This document shows, one piece after another, positions 1 through 9,623 of a stretch of DNA of 64,000 bases (positions within the stretch are counted from its first letter, which is position 1; each line of letters opens with the position of its first letter). The DNA is taken from NCBI RefSeq assembly GCF_048270245.1, contig NZ_JBLWTH010000001.1, positions 372,001 to 436,000 of the forward strand, written 5' to 3'. The stretch is from Kiloniella sp048270245 (GTDB lineage Bacteria; Pseudomonadota; Alphaproteobacteria; Kiloniellales; Kiloniellaceae). The notes beneath the pieces were generated by a model that was given only the letters and a program-made list of their open reading frames with translations, was not told where the DNA came from and searched no databases. The translations under genes were made by a program, and so were the position numbers.

Positions 1-1
1 C

Positions 2-418
2 ATCGATGATGGCACGCCGCTTGTTGTCTTTGGAGGCAAGGAATACGGCATGGGCTCGTCACGTGACTGGGCTGCCAAGGGAACCCGTTTGTTAGGTGTT
101 AAGGCGGTTATTGTTGAAAGTTTTGAGCGTATTCACCGTTCCAACCTTGTTTTCATGGGCGTCCTCCCGCTTGTCTTCAAAGATGGTGTAACCCGTGAAA
201 CGCTTGGTATTACGGGGGATGAGACGATTGATATTTCTGGTGTTGAAAATGGTATTACGCCGGGTATGGATGTTGACTGTCGTATCAGCCGTCCGGATGG
301 TTCGGTCGAAGATATTAAGCTGAAGTGCCGTATTGATACCGCAGATGAAGTCGAATATTTCCGCCATGGTGGTATTCTTCACTATGTACTGCGTAACTTG
401 ATCAATGATGAGACTTAA
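2..418 (+). CDS. acnA: Aconitate hydratase, C-terminal part (cut by window edge)
   Basis: The reading frame is open from base 2 and ends at TAA 416-418, so only about the last 138 residues are present. Visible features of the swivelling C-terminal aconitase domain are the GSSRDWAAKG segment (the Ser-Arg pair contributes to the active site), VIVESFERIHRSNL and the GVLPL stretch. Aconitase is a 4Fe-4S TCA-cycle enzyme that interconverts citrate and isocitrate. The cluster-ligating cysteines lie upstream, outside the window. An intrinsic terminator follows directly, so this is the end of its transcript. The AcnA-type assignment, rather than AcnB, rests on these C-terminal motifs. Confidence 0.93.
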   Translation: MDDGTPLVVFGGKEYGMGSSRDWAAKGTRLLGVKAVIVESFERIHRSNLVFMGVLPLVFKDGVTRETLGITGDETIDISGVENGITPGMDVDCRISRPDGSVEDIKLKCRIDTADEVEYFRHGGILHYVLRNLINDET

Positions 419-438
419 ACCACTTGTATGAGTGACAG

Positions 439-467
439 AAAGGCAGCCCATCGGGCTGCCTTTTTTT
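439..467 (+). terminator. Intrinsic terminator of acnA
   Basis: Perfect 9-bp stem AGGCAGCCC / GGGCTGCCT with a 3-base loop, followed by a run of T. It starts about 20 bases after the acnA stop. Confidence 0.9.
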
Positions 468-590
468 GTTGGTTAGGATGAGGCAAATTAGATATCGAGG
501 GCAAATCTTGTTTTGCTCGTGTAGACTTTCCTTGCTCGCGTAAACTTGAATATGACGTGACTGGAGCTCTCGCTAAAAGAGGCATAGTCT

Positions 591-1445
591 TTGAATATGA
601 AATATTTAAAGACTCTATTTAAGCGTCCGTTTGTGCAAGTTGCTTTTGTTGCGCTTGGCCTCTCGTCTGCTTGGGCCTATATGGCGATAAGCGGTACCTC
701 TAGCGAGGTTGTTCGGGCTGCGGAAAAACGCTTGGCTCAAGGACAGTTGGTTGCACAGGCTGCTAATGTTGCTGGACTTTCCGAAACAGCACCTGTGGTT
801 ATTGAACTCTTTACGTCGCAGGGCTGTAGCTCCTGCCCGCCAGCCGATGCGCTTTTAACTGAGCTTGCTGATCAACCCGGAATTATTGCCCTGTCGTATC
901 ATGTTGATTATTGGGACTATATTGGGTGGAAAGATCCTTTTTCCAGCCCGGAAGCAACGCAACGTCAGCGTGATTACGGTTCCACCATGTCTTTACGATA
1001 TGTCTATACACCGCAATTGGTTATTGATGGACGTAAAGAGCTGGTTGGATCCCGACGGGGCGACGTTTTGCTCGGGATAGAAGAAGCTGCCAGAACGGGT
1101 AAGACTGTATCTCTGTCTGTTGCAGGTAATGCCTTTACTGAACCAACGGTAAATTTTAGCAAAGAGCTTCCGCTTGGGGGATCAGCTACCTTGTGGGTGG
1201 CCGTTTTTGATGAAGAGCACGAGACGGAAATTCAACGGGGTGAGAACAAAGGGCTATTTATGGTCAACAAACACGTTGTTCGCGGGTTTGAGCACGCTGC
1301 TGAATGGAATGGGAAAGATGCCTCCGTCTCGTTTAGCTTTGCTTCGCTTGGGTTGTCTCCGAAAGATGGATATGCCTTGTTACTACAAGATGGTCTTGGT
1401 GGTGCAATTCTTGGGGCCGTTTTAAACGAAAGTAACCCGAGTTAA
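591..1445 (+). CDS. DUF1223 family secreted thioredoxin-fold protein
   Basis: A 284-residue protein with an N-terminal hydrophobic segment (residues about 14-33) that looks like a signal peptide or anchor. Next comes a thioredoxin-like region with ELFTSQGCSSCPPADALL, a CxxC-type site near residue 80. YHVDYWDYIGWKDPFSS and the YTPQLVIDG segment are hallmarks of the DUF1223 family, which is common in alphaproteobacteria and probably a periplasmic redox protein. Its substrate is unknown. The start is TTG 591, 8 bases after AAAAGAGG. ATG 597 is the alternative, with poorer spacing. It stands alone, convergent with htpG across a shared terminator. Confidence 0.85.
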   Translation: MNMKYLKTLFKRPFVQVAFVALGLSSAWAYMAISGTSSEVVRAAEKRLAQGQLVAQAANVAGLSETAPVVIELFTSQGCSSCPPADALLTELADQPGIIALSYHVDYWDYIGWKDPFSSPEATQRQRDYGSTMSLRYVYTPQLVIDGRKELVGSRRGDVLLGIEEAARTGKTVSLSVAGNAFTEPTVNFSKELPLGGSATLWVAVFDEEHETEIQRGENKGLFMVNKHVVRGFEHAAEWNGKDASVSFSFASLGLSPKDGYALLLQDGLGGAILGAVLNESNPS

Positions 1446-1487
1446 TTCCTGTCCAAATTGGGTTAAAAGTCTTTATCTTGCGAACGA

Positions 1488-1521
1488 AAAAAGGCGGTTG
1501 AGATTACTCAACCGCCTTTTT
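1488..1521. terminator. Bidirectional terminator between DUF1223 gene and htpG
   Basis: A 13-bp stem (AAAGGCGGTTGAG / CTCAACCGCCTTT, loop ATTA) with a T run on the + strand and an A run preceding it, so it can serve both convergent genes. Confidence 0.9.
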
Positions 1522-1544
1522 GGTCTTATTATGATAGAGAGGTC

Positions 1545-3476
1545 TTATGATAGACCCTTACCCATAACGCGAGACATGCGTTGCGCAAATGTCGCGGCGT
1601 CGGATGGAATTTGTCCTTCGAGAATTCTTGCCTGATCTAACAGAAGCCAGGCAATGTCTTCAAGTTCTTTGGCAGCACCATCTTCTTTGATCAGGGTAGA
1701 AAGCCGCTTGACGAGATCGTGTTTCGGGTTGATTTCGAGCACACGTTTACTGGCTTCATCGACCTGTTTGTGGCTCCGTAGAATACGCTCCAGATGGATA
1801 TCCATGTCGCCTTCATCGGCCACAAGACAAACGGCAGAGTCGGTGAGGCGTTCTGAACTGCGGATATCTTTAACTTCCCCTTCGAGGGTCAGTTTCATAT
1901 ACCCGAGCAGGGCGCCGAGTTCAGCTTTATCTTCTTCTTTGTCTTTTGATGAATCATCTTTGTCATCCGCACTGTCGATCTTGTTCAAATCGGCACCGCC
2001 ACGGGTAACAGATTTAAAGCCTTTGCCTTCGTACTCGTTAATGGATGTTACCCAGAATTCATCGACGGGGTCATGAAGAACAAGCACATCCACATCTTTG
2101 GCTTTGAAGCCTTCAATCTGTGGGCTACGACGAAGTGCCTGCTCATCTTCACCAGAGATATAGTAGATATGCTCTTGGCCCTCTTTCATTTTTTCGAGAT
2201 AATCCGCAAGGCTGATCCAGCTATCGGTTTTGATGGATTTGAAGCGGCAGAGTTTTAAGAGAGCATCTTTTTGCGGCAGATCTTCATAGAGACCTTCTTT
2301 GAGGACAGAGCCAAAGTTTTCCCAGAATTTCAGATATTCTTCCTGCTCGTTCTCAGCTTTTTTCTCGAGGATGCCAAGGACACGTTTCACAATGCCGCCG
2401 CGAATTTTACGCAGCATTGGGTTGTCCTGAAGCATCTCACGGCTGATGTTGAGCGGTAGATCTTCTGAATCAATCACGCCTTTCAGGAACCGCATATAGG
2501 CGGGAATAAGCTCTTGGCAGTCATCGGTGATAAAGACCCGGCGGACATAAAGCTTTACGCCGTGTTTGCGATCTGGGTGGAAGAGGTCAAAGGGCTTGCT
2601 GCCAGGAATGTAAAGAAGACCAGAATATTCCAGCACACCTTCAACGCGGAAGTGTTCGCGTAGCCATGGGTCGTCATAAGCATGGGCAACGTGATGGTAA
2701 AACTCTTTGTACTGTTCATCTGTTACATCGGATTTACTCCGGGTCCAGATCGCAGAAGCAGAATTCAGCGTTTCCCATTCTGCCTCATTATCTTCCGGGG
2801 TATTCTCAATGCTGCCATCTTCGTTTTCTGCCGTTTCGTTTTCTGGGGATGCTTTTTTGAGTCGGATGGGAATTGGAATATGATCTGAATAGGTTTTGAT
2901 GATGGTGCGAAGACGTAGTTCTTCACTAAACTCTTTTTGCTCTTCTTTCAGGTGCAGCGTGATAGAGGTTCCACGCATGGGTTTCTCAACTTCGGCAATG
3001 GTGAATTTGCCTTTGCCATCTGAATCCCATTGCCAACCCTGATCTTCGCCGGCACGACGACTGGTAACGCTGACCTTGTCGGCTACCATATAACTGGAAT
3101 AGAAACCAACACCGAACTGACCGATCAGATTACTGCCGTCTTTGCTGCTTTCCATCTGTTCCATAAAAGCGCTGGTGCCAGAACGCGCGATGGTACCAAG
3201 GTTATCAATAAGCTCTTGGCGGTTCATGCCGATGCCGTTATCGCTGATGGTAAGCGTGTTGGCAGTTGAATCTATTTCCAAGTCGATCCTGAAATCGGGA
3301 TCGTCTTTCATCAGGTCGCCATCTGTTACTGCCAAGTACCGAAGTTTATCGCACGCGTCAGACGCATTGGAAATGAGCTCGCGCAGAAAGATTTCTTTAT
3401 TGGAATAAAGCGAATGGGCCACGATGTCCAAGAGCCGGGAAACCTCGGCCTGGAAGGAAAGTTGTTCCTCAGACAT
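1545..3476 (-). CDS. htpG: HtpG, Hsp90-family molecular chaperone
   Basis: ATP-dependent cytosolic chaperone of about 643 residues, full length for the family. The N-terminal GHKL ATPase domain shows HSLYSNKEIFLRELISNASDA, the nucleotide-binding DNGIGM, GTIARSGT and the lid motif QFGVGFYSSYMVA. The middle domain contains the LNISREMLQ segment. The frame can start at GTG 3491, but the AAAAGGTGG Shine-Dalgarno overlaps that codon and lies about 11 bases upstream of ATG 3476. The ATG also gives MSEEQLSFQAEV, the usual alphaproteobacterial N-terminus. A long glutamate/aspartate-rich insertion sits in the middle domain, as is common in this class. Monocistronic. Confidence 0.97.
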   Translation of the reverse strand: MSEEQLSFQAEVSRLLDIVAHSLYSNKEIFLRELISNASDACDKLRYLAVTDGDLMKDDPDFRIDLEIDSTANTLTISDNGIGMNRQELIDNLGTIARSGTSAFMEQMESSKDGSNLIGQFGVGFYSSYMVADKVSVTSRRAGEDQGWQWDSDGKGKFTIAEVEKPMRGTSITLHLKEEQKEFSEELRLRTIIKTYSDHIPIPIRLKKASPENETAENEDGSIENTPEDNEAEWETLNSASAIWTRSKSDVTDEQYKEFYHHVAHAYDDPWLREHFRVEGVLEYSGLLYIPGSKPFDLFHPDRKHGVKLYVRRVFITDDCQELIPAYMRFLKGVIDSEDLPLNISREMLQDNPMLRKIRGGIVKRVLGILEKKAENEQEEYLKFWENFGSVLKEGLYEDLPQKDALLKLCRFKSIKTDSWISLADYLEKMKEGQEHIYYISGEDEQALRRSPQIEGFKAKDVDVLVLHDPVDEFWVTSINEYEGKGFKSVTRGGADLNKIDSADDKDDSSKDKEEDKAELGALLGYMKLTLEGEVKDIRSSERLTDSAVCLVADEGDMDIHLERILRSHKQVDEASKRVLEINPKHDLVKRLSTLIKEDGAAKELEDIAWLLLDQARILEGQIPSDAATFAQRMSRVMGKGLS

Positions 3477-3710
3477 GATTGTATAATCCACCTTTTAACT
3501 ATTCGAAATAATATTGCTAATCTCTTGGCCTTATTTATCAAGAGCAAAAGACATATGGCTTAATAAGATCAGTATTTCAAGTTATCTAACTGATGAAGAG
3601 GTGTTGGCTGACTTCAAAGCTATTGCAGGAATTTTGTGATCCTGTAAAAACATAGAGACAATTTGTTGTGATTGTGCAGATCGTGTGCTCGGGCAAGGGG
3701 TTTTATCATT

Positions 3711-4355
3711 ATGTCTAATCGGTTTTCTAAATCGATGTTGTTGGCTTTTTCTTTGGTGCTTGGTGGGTGTGCTGCTGGACCGAATTCTTCACCAAATATG
3801 GTGTTTGAACGCAAGGGTGTCGCCGTGCCAACCATGACACAATATCAGTATTGTCATGGGTATGGATGCGCGAGACAATTAAGTCTGACCGTGAGTGATG
3901 CAGATAAGCAAGGACTGATCAAAGCCTTTGGTGTACCACAAACCCCACAGCAAGAGCGGGCTGCGATGGCAAAGGCGGTTGCTTATATGGAGCAAACGAA
4001 TGCGCCAAAGGCTGGGACTGAAAATGATATCGGCGGCACCTTTACAGGTTATGGGCAATCGGGACAGCTTGATTGTGAAGATGAGGCTGTAAACACCACG
4101 ACAACGCTGATGTTCCTCAGCAAATTGGGATTGATTAAACATCACAGACTACGGTCTCAGGTTACCCGAGGATTCTTTATTGGTGGATGGCCCCATACGT
4201 CTGCGGCTGTTGTTGATGTTTCTACCGGGAAAAGTTTCGCGATTGATTCTTGGTTTGAAAATAGCGGTGTAAAGCCGCATATTGTGCCATATGAAATGTG
4301 GTCTTCCGGGTGGGACCCTGGGAAGGACGGACCTGTTCCGACTGGGTTGCAATAA
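3711..4355 (+). CDS. Lipoprotein with cysteine-peptidase/transglutaminase-like motifs
   Basis: A signal peptide with lipobox LVLGGC near residue 19 predicts an acylated, membrane-anchored protein of about 214 residues. GQLDCEDEAVN, GGWPHTSAAVVDV and FAIDSWFENSG line up as Cys, His and Asp in the order of a papain or transglutaminase-like triad. This is my inference from spacing and local context, not a recognised family name. ATG 3711 is preceded by AAGGGG at proper spacing. A longer TTG-started frame from 3672 would bury the signal peptide. No obvious partner is adjacent; copCD lies convergent downstream. Confidence 0.7.
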   Translation: MSNRFSKSMLLAFSLVLGGCAAGPNSSPNMVFERKGVAVPTMTQYQYCHGYGCARQLSLTVSDADKQGLIKAFGVPQTPQQERAAMAKAVAYMEQTNAPKAGTENDIGGTFTGYGQSGQLDCEDEAVNTTTTLMFLSKLGLIKHHRLRSQVTRGFFIGGWPHTSAAVVDVSTGKSFAIDSWFENSGVKPHIVPYEMWSSGWDPGKDGPVPTGLQ

Positions 4356-4403
4356 AGTAACCTGTTAATACATACTTTAAATATAGATTAGTTCAGATAC
4401 AGG

Positions 4404-5279
4404 TTAACCAAGGCGGTGCCCTAGATCTTCTGGTGGAATTATCGTTGTGATGATTGCTGTCAAGGTCAGTATAATCAACACGAGTGTGATTTCAGCTCTT
4501 ATTGACCGTTTGAGTTTTTCGGCTGCTGGTGCCTGACCTGTTTTGAATTGGGGTACCAGCCTTAATTTGTTTAAAGCCGCAAAGCATAAGAGCAGGACAA
4601 CAAAAACCGTTTTTGCTATAAGCATCAATCCATAATCGGTTGTGAGGCCATTTATGCCACCGGTGATGAGCCAGGCCATCCCTATTCCTGTAGCAAGCAG
4701 AAGAGGGACTAAAAAGACAGCAATGGTTCCAAATCGTTCCAATGTTCCTGATGCAGTTTGTTTTTTCTGATTAATAAGCGCGAGTAGGGGAATGAAACTG
4801 CCGACCCAAAAACTGGCGATAGACAGGTGCCCAATAATAAAAATTTTCAACAACCACGTTGGTGAATAGAACCCGGTATGCCCTGACAAAGCATAAGTGA
4901 TGGGAATTAGAAATAAGACCAAAAGACCATAGATGGGATGGTTTATTTTCGATGCCGATAGGATACCAATTAACCCTAGGCCAAGAAATAATTGTGTGTA
5001 TCCTGTCGAAGAAGACAACACCAGAGCGATCATATCTAGATCATAAAACGCACTTAGATCTCCTGCAGAAAGCCAGATTACCTGTGTTCCCAGGTTGATA
5101 ATGATGAGCGTGATTCCCAGTAGGCTTGATCTGGCAATAAAGGAATAAAGCTCTGATCGAATGTTTCTGGTTTCTTGTCGAAATATATATAGAAAAAGTA
5201 ACGTGCCGCCGGAAAAGAGACTACAGCCATAGATGGCTGTTTTTAGAAATGCGAGTAAATATTCCGTATTTTCTATCAT
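4404..5279 (-). CDS. CopD-family multi-spanning membrane protein
   Basis: A 291-residue protein that is hydrophobic almost throughout, with about eight membrane segments. It matches the general plan of CopD/YcnJ-type copper proteins of the inner membrane. It lies 15 bases downstream of a CopC-like gene on the same strand, the classic copC-copD order, so the pair probably handles copper import or delivery from the periplasm. Metal-binding residues in CopD proteins are few and not diagnostic here, so the call depends largely on the membrane pattern and the CopC neighbour. Confidence 0.8.
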   Translation of the reverse strand: MIENTEYLLAFLKTAIYGCSLFSGGTLLFLYIFRQETRNIRSELYSFIARSSLLGITLIIINLGTQVIWLSAGDLSAFYDLDMIALVLSSSTGYTQLFLGLGLIGILSASKINHPIYGLLVLFLIPITYALSGHTGFYSPTWLLKIFIIGHLSIASFWVGSFIPLLALINQKKQTASGTLERFGTIAVFLVPLLLATGIGMAWLITGGINGLTTDYGLMLIAKTVFVVLLLCFAALNKLRLVPQFKTGQAPAAEKLKRSIRAEITLVLIILTLTAIITTIIPPEDLGHRLG

Positions 5280-5294
5280 GTGATCCTGGCAGAC

Positions 5295-5654
5295 TTAAGG
5301 TGAAATAGTAAAGGTAATCTGTCCCTTAATCGGGTGCCCATCCGCAGAAATTCCCCGCCAGATAACACGATAGGTTCCTGCGTTTAAAGATGGGGGGAAC
5401 GCTATTTTTTCCGTAACGGGATTCAGGCTTTTATCTTGATCTAGTGTGAGCTCGTTTCCTTCATTATCCAACAACTTCAAAGTCGTGATTTTGAGGGGTT
5501 CCGGGAAAATGAGCTTTATTTCTTCCGGTGATTTCTTGAGAACAGCCTCGTTTGCGGGGATCGTACTTGTAACTTTTGTATGTGCAATACTTTCATTTGG
5601 AAGAGAGGTTATTAAAAGTAAAGCTGTGAGTAATGTCGAAAATATTGATTTCAT
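5295..5654 (-). CDS. CopC-domain periplasmic copper-binding protein
   Basis: About 119 residues: a signal peptide, a mature protein that begins at or near AHTKVTSTIPANEAVL, and a C-terminal WRGISADGHPIKGQITF. The N-terminal His after signal cleavage and the His in DGHP match the Cu(II) site of CopC proteins. The beta-sandwich core motif KSPEEIKLIFPEPL is also typical. ATG 5654 has GAGGAAG a few bases upstream; an upstream TTG at 5675 is less likely. It is the first gene of a two-gene operon with copD. Confidence 0.87.
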   Translation of the reverse strand: MKSIFSTLLTALLLITSLPNESIAHTKVTSTIPANEAVLKKSPEEIKLIFPEPLKITTLKLLDNEGNELTLDQDKSLNPVTEKIAFPPSLNAGTYRVIWRGISADGHPIKGQITFTISP

Positions 5655-5897
5655 AATCTTCCTCAAAGATTGCAATTTTTGCCAATCATTGAATAATATA
5701 ATCTTTCCAGTAGGGGGAAGGTCAAATTACACTGCGGACTAAAACTTATTGCTTACTGTCGCAATAAGTTTTTGGCTGGTGAGGAATCGCATTTTCTTCC
5801 CTGATTTTCCCGTGTATAAACCTACTTATTATTTAAGCTTTTTGATTTGGATTTTACGTGTTCTGTTATCACGGCCTCCTAATCGCAGGGGGGATAG

Positions 5898-8660
5898 ATG
5901 GGCTTTCTCGCATCGGCTAAAATCACAGCAGTTCTTGGTCCTACAAATACGGGCAAAACCTATCTGGCGATGGAACGGATGCTTGCTTATAGCTCGGGCA
6001 TGATTGGTTTTCCTTTGCGGTTATTGGCCCGTGAGAACTATGACAAAGCCGTCGCTATAAAGGGTGCTGCCAAATGTGCCTTGGTTACGGGTGAAGAAAA
6101 GATACTTCCCAAATCCGCCCGCTATTTCTTTTGTACGGTTGAATCCATGCCAGTGGATAAACTGGTCGAGTTTCTTGCTGTGGATGAAATACAGTTGGCG
6201 GCAGATGAAGAGCGGGGGCATATCTTTACCGACAGGCTTCTAAATGCGCGTGGTACGGCCGAAACCATGTTTATGGGCTCGAATACCATTGCGCCGATCC
6301 TCAAGAAGCTTGTCAGAGATATCGAGTTTATTGAACGGCCCCGTTTTTCAAGCCTGAGCTTTTCCGGTAACAAAAAGATTATCCGTTTGCCGCCCCGATC
6401 AGCAGTGGTCGCTTTTTCTGCGACAGATGTTTATCAATTGGCTGAAACCATTCGCCAGCACCGTGGGGGGACGGCTGTGGTTCTTGGGGCTTTGAGCCCG
6501 CGCACGAGAAATGCGCAAGTAGAACTGTTTGAAAACGGCGATGTCGATTATTTGGTTGCAACTGATGCAATCGGTATGGGGTTGAATCTGGATGTGAACC
6601 ATGTCGCTTTTTCTCGAATGGAAAAGTTTGATGGTCGTATTTCCCGTTATCTCTATGCATCAGAAATTGGACAGATCGCCGGACGTGCTGGGCGTCATAC
6701 CCGGGATGGAACCTTTGGGACCACAAATAATGTTGGGCCTTTAGACGAAGATTTGATCGCCCGTGTTGAAAATCACGACTACGATCCGTTACGTGTTATC
6801 TATTGGCGGAACAATGATTTAGACTATCGTTCGCCAGAGCAGCTGATAAAGTCTTTGGAACGGCGTGCGGACGACAAAATATTATCGCGGGTGCGAGATG
6901 CCGAAGATCATCAGGCATTAATGGCGTTGGCTCAAGAAAGTACAGTTCAGGACAGTGCAACAAATACTGCACTGGTGAAGCTGCTTTGGGAAGTTTGTCA
7001 GGTTCCTGACTTTAGAAAAATTCTGACGGACCAACATATTCGGTTGCTTTCTCAGATATATCATTATTTGATAAGCAACCATGGGGCGCTTCCGGAAGAT
7101 TGGATTGCAACTCAAATTAAGCGTATTGATCGCATCGACGGCGACATTGATACTTTGGTTGCGCGCATTTCTCATATCAGGACCTGGACGTATATTAGTC
7201 ATCGATCAGATTGGATTAAAGATAATGAGCATTGGCAAGGCGTCAGTCGTGCGATAGAAGATCGATTATCGGACGCGCTTCACGAGCGTCTAACACAAAG
7301 GTTTGTCGATAGACGAGCAGCAAAATTGGTACGAAGCCTCCAGGCGGGAGAAAGTATAGTGTCGGCAGTTAAAGCAAATGGTGACGTTATTGTCGAAGGT
7401 GAACTCCTTGGGCGTATCGTTGGGTTCTCTTTCGTTCTGGATGAAAGTCTTCAGGGGTCTGATATCAAGCCGGGCCTGACAGCAGCGCGCAAAACGCTGT
7501 TAAGTGAAATGCCTGCGCGGGTTTCTGTGCTTGAAGAAGATAATGACGGATCTTTCTTGTTGAATGATGCTGGTGAGCTTACTTGGCGCGGTATTGCTGT
7601 TGGTAAGCTGATCAAGGGCGAAAGCTCTCTCAGCCCCGCTGTTGATGTCTATTCGACCGAGTTTATTGATAGCCCAATGCGCGAAAAGATTAGGATTCGT
7701 CTTATCGGATGGCTGGAACGCCATTTGCGAGCGCAGCTCAAACCTTTGTTCTATTTATCTGATGCCAAGCTTGAGGGTACAGCCCGTGGTATTGCGTTCC
7801 AGGTTATCGAAGGCTTGGGGCTTGTGCCGCGTTATCTGGTGCGAGATCAGATTAACGGCCTGAGCAAAGCGGACCGGAAAGCTTTGGCTGACCTTGGTTT
7901 ACGCCTTGGCCGAGAAAGCGTTTTTCTCCCGAATTTAAACCGTCCAAGACCAAGTCGGATTCGTGCTTTGTTATGGGCTGCATGGAATGAAGTTTCTGTG
8001 CCGGAACTCCCTGATTTTGAGAGCAAGTACTTTACGCCATCCGAAGCACAGAAAGATATTTTCTGTGCGTCTGTCGGTTATCGTCACCTTTCTAACCGCA
8101 AGGGCCGTGAACTCGTTCTTCGCGCCGATATTCTGGAACGTGTTTCGCATGAAGCGTATAAGTTACTTCGTCTTAGCAAGGATGACGGTGAAAAGAAATC
8201 GAACAAAAAAGACACTGATCCCAAAGCTAAAGTCGTTGAGATTGAGACGCCTGCTGTCGAGGCACCTGTCGTTGATGATACTGCGATAGTTACATCTGGT
8301 AACGATCAGGATGTTGCTGCTTCAGAATCCGAGGTGAAAGCCGTGGATAACGTAGCGGTTGAAGTGCAAGAGGATAAAAAAGCAGATGATGATCTGAAAC
8401 TTCCTCCGGGATCTTTTATTATAAATGATGACATGAGAAAAGTGTCTGGCCTTGATGATCAGCAGATTGCTTTTGTTCTAAAGTCTTTGCGATTCCATCC
8501 AAATAGACTAAAGGGCGGTGTGACAGCCTTTGGCCTGCGTGGGCCGAAAAAGCAGGACCCCAAGAAAAAAGAAGCCCGGAAGAAACAGGTTGAAGCTGAA
8601 AAGGCCAGAATGGCGGATTCACCTTTTGCCGTTCTTCAGGACATGTCTTTCAAACGCTAA
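5898..8660 (+). CDS. Suv3/MgpS-type ATP-dependent RNA helicase
   Basis: A 920-residue superfamily 2 helicase. Walker A GPTNTGKT is at residues 14-21 and motif II VDEIQ at 95-99. VATDAIGMGLNLDV and QIAGRAGRH (motifs V and VI) follow. These are the signatures of the mitochondrial Suv3-related helicases found throughout alphaproteobacteria. A long helical region follows, then a charged low-complexity linker (about residues 755-850) and a lysine-rich tail that probably contacts RNA. The expected role is RNA unwinding during RNA decay or ribosome-related processing. ATG 5898 follows GGGGGG. The S4 gene begins 10 bases after the stop, so the two are probably cotranscribed. Confidence 0.92.
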   Translation: MGFLASAKITAVLGPTNTGKTYLAMERMLAYSSGMIGFPLRLLARENYDKAVAIKGAAKCALVTGEEKILPKSARYFFCTVESMPVDKLVEFLAVDEIQLAADEERGHIFTDRLLNARGTAETMFMGSNTIAPILKKLVRDIEFIERPRFSSLSFSGNKKIIRLPPRSAVVAFSATDVYQLAETIRQHRGGTAVVLGALSPRTRNAQVELFENGDVDYLVATDAIGMGLNLDVNHVAFSRMEKFDGRISRYLYASEIGQIAGRAGRHTRDGTFGTTNNVGPLDEDLIARVENHDYDPLRVIYWRNNDLDYRSPEQLIKSLERRADDKILSRVRDAEDHQALMALAQESTVQDSATNTALVKLLWEVCQVPDFRKILTDQHIRLLSQIYHYLISNHGALPEDWIATQIKRIDRIDGDIDTLVARISHIRTWTYISHRSDWIKDNEHWQGVSRAIEDRLSDALHERLTQRFVDRRAAKLVRSLQAGESIVSAVKANGDVIVEGELLGRIVGFSFVLDESLQGSDIKPGLTAARKTLLSEMPARVSVLEEDNDGSFLLNDAGELTWRGIAVGKLIKGESSLSPAVDVYSTEFIDSPMREKIRIRLIGWLERHLRAQLKPLFYLSDAKLEGTARGIAFQVIEGLGLVPRYLVRDQINGLSKADRKALADLGLRLGRESVFLPNLNRPRPSRIRALLWAAWNEVSVPELPDFESKYFTPSEAQKDIFCASVGYRHLSNRKGRELVLRADILERVSHEAYKLLRLSKDDGEKKSNKKDTDPKAKVVEIETPAVEAPVVDDTAIVTSGNDQDVAASESEVKAVDNVAVEVQEDKKADDDLKLPPGSFIINDDMRKVSGLDDQQIAFVLKSLRFHPNRLKGGVTAFGLRGPKKQDPKKKEARKKQVEAEKARMADSPFAVLQDMSFKR

Positions 8661-8670
8661 AGGTCTTGCG

Positions 8671-9066
8671 ATGGCTGGTGATGAAAAGGCAAGTCTTCGC
8701 ATTGACAAGTGGCTTTGGTATGCTCGATTTTTTAAAACGCGCTCAATCGCCAGTACAGCCTGTAATGGCGGGCGGGTGCGTGTTGGTGGCAAGGCGATCA
8801 GTAAAGCCAGTCAGCTAGTAAAACCCGATGATGTCCTGACCTTTACGCAGGGGGCAAACATTCGTGTTGTCAAAATTCTCGCCCTTGGAAGTCGCCGAGG
8901 GCCAGCACCTGAAGCGCGAGAACTTTATGAAGACCTCGCCCCTATCGATAGTCAGAAATCGCGTAAGACAAACTCTGTTGGGGATACCGCGATACGGGAT
9001 ATGGGAACGGGGCGACCGACAAAAAAGGATCGTCGGGATATAGATAAACTTCGCCAAAATGGTTGA
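8671..9066 (+). CDS. S4-domain RNA-binding protein (Hsp15/HslR-like)
   Basis: A 131-residue protein whose first two thirds is a typical S4 domain: LRIDKWLWYARFFKTRSIA, GRVRVGGKAISKASQLVKPDDVL. The C-terminal tail is basic. Hsp15-family proteins bind stalled 50S subunits carrying peptidyl-tRNA. ATG 8671 is chosen because it gives the canonical short N-terminus and follows AAAGG; the frame stays open upstream inside the helicase gene but without family similarity. Coupling with the RNA helicase supports a joint role in RNA or ribosome metabolism. Confidence 0.9.
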   Translation: MAGDEKASLRIDKWLWYARFFKTRSIASTACNGGRVRVGGKAISKASQLVKPDDVLTFTQGANIRVVKILALGSRRGPAPEARELYEDLAPIDSQKSRKTNSVGDTAIRDMGTGRPTKKDRRDIDKLRQNG

Positions 9067-9124
9067 TATAACCTTTTTGATCTATTGTATGTTTTTTATT
9101 TAACGTCAGTGGGGTGTTGGTCTT

Positions 9125-9529
9125 GTGACTGAGTTGATAACTGGATCTTGCCTTTGTGGAACTGTAGTGTTTGAGATTACAGGCGAGTTTAGCCACTTTT
9201 TCCTTTGTCATTGTTCACGTTGTCAAAAGGGAACTGGTTCGGCCCATGCTGCCAACTTATTCTCTACAACAGCTGTAATAAACTGGTGTTCAGGACAAGA
9301 GAAAATTAAGGTTTATCGAGTGCCGGAGACACAGCATTCAAGAAGTTTTTGTTCTGCGTGTGGTTCGGCGGTACCCAATATGCAAATGGGGGGAGAATTG
9401 CTCGTGGTACCTGCTGGCAGTCTGGATAGTAAGATATCTATTCGGCCTAATGCCCATATATGTACGTCTAGCCGTGCTATGTGGGATAGCAATTTGGAGG
9501 TAATACCTGAAGTTGATAACCTTCCATAG
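9125..9529 (+). CDS. GFA/CENP-V-domain zinc protein
   Basis: A 134-residue protein with the zinc-ligand pattern of the GFA fold: GSCLCG near the start, CHCSRCQKGTGSAHAAN, then FCSACGSAVP. The family is named after glutathione-dependent formaldehyde-activating enzyme, but most members have no proven activity, so no substrate is assigned. It starts at GTG 9125. It stands between the S4 gene and the convergent EamA gene with no clear operon partner. Confidence 0.87.
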   Translation: MTELITGSCLCGTVVFEITGEFSHFFLCHCSRCQKGTGSAHAANLFSTTAVINWCSGQEKIKVYRVPETQHSRSFCSACGSAVPNMQMGGELLVVPAGSLDSKISIRPNAHICTSSRAMWDSNLEVIPEVDNLP

Positions 9530-9623
9530 AAGGTGGTGGATTGCTTTTTGATCGATATTTCTGCCATTTAGCTTTTGGTTGTGCTGATCTTCGTATCGAA
9601 GATGTTTTTACACGGCGGCTGAG

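Noticed and set aside
1654..3408. Plus-strand open frames inside htpG
   Set aside because: They lie fully within the strongly conserved minus-strand htpG gene and encode nothing recognisable.
4358..4406. Inverted repeat TAACCTGT / ACAGGTTA as a terminator between the lipoprotein and copD
   Set aside because: The arms are only 8 bp with a 33-base loop and no T run.
5749..6003. Plus-strand frame overlapping the helicase start
   Set aside because: It is out of frame with the helicase, whose start and Walker A motif are clear; the upstream part is noncoding.
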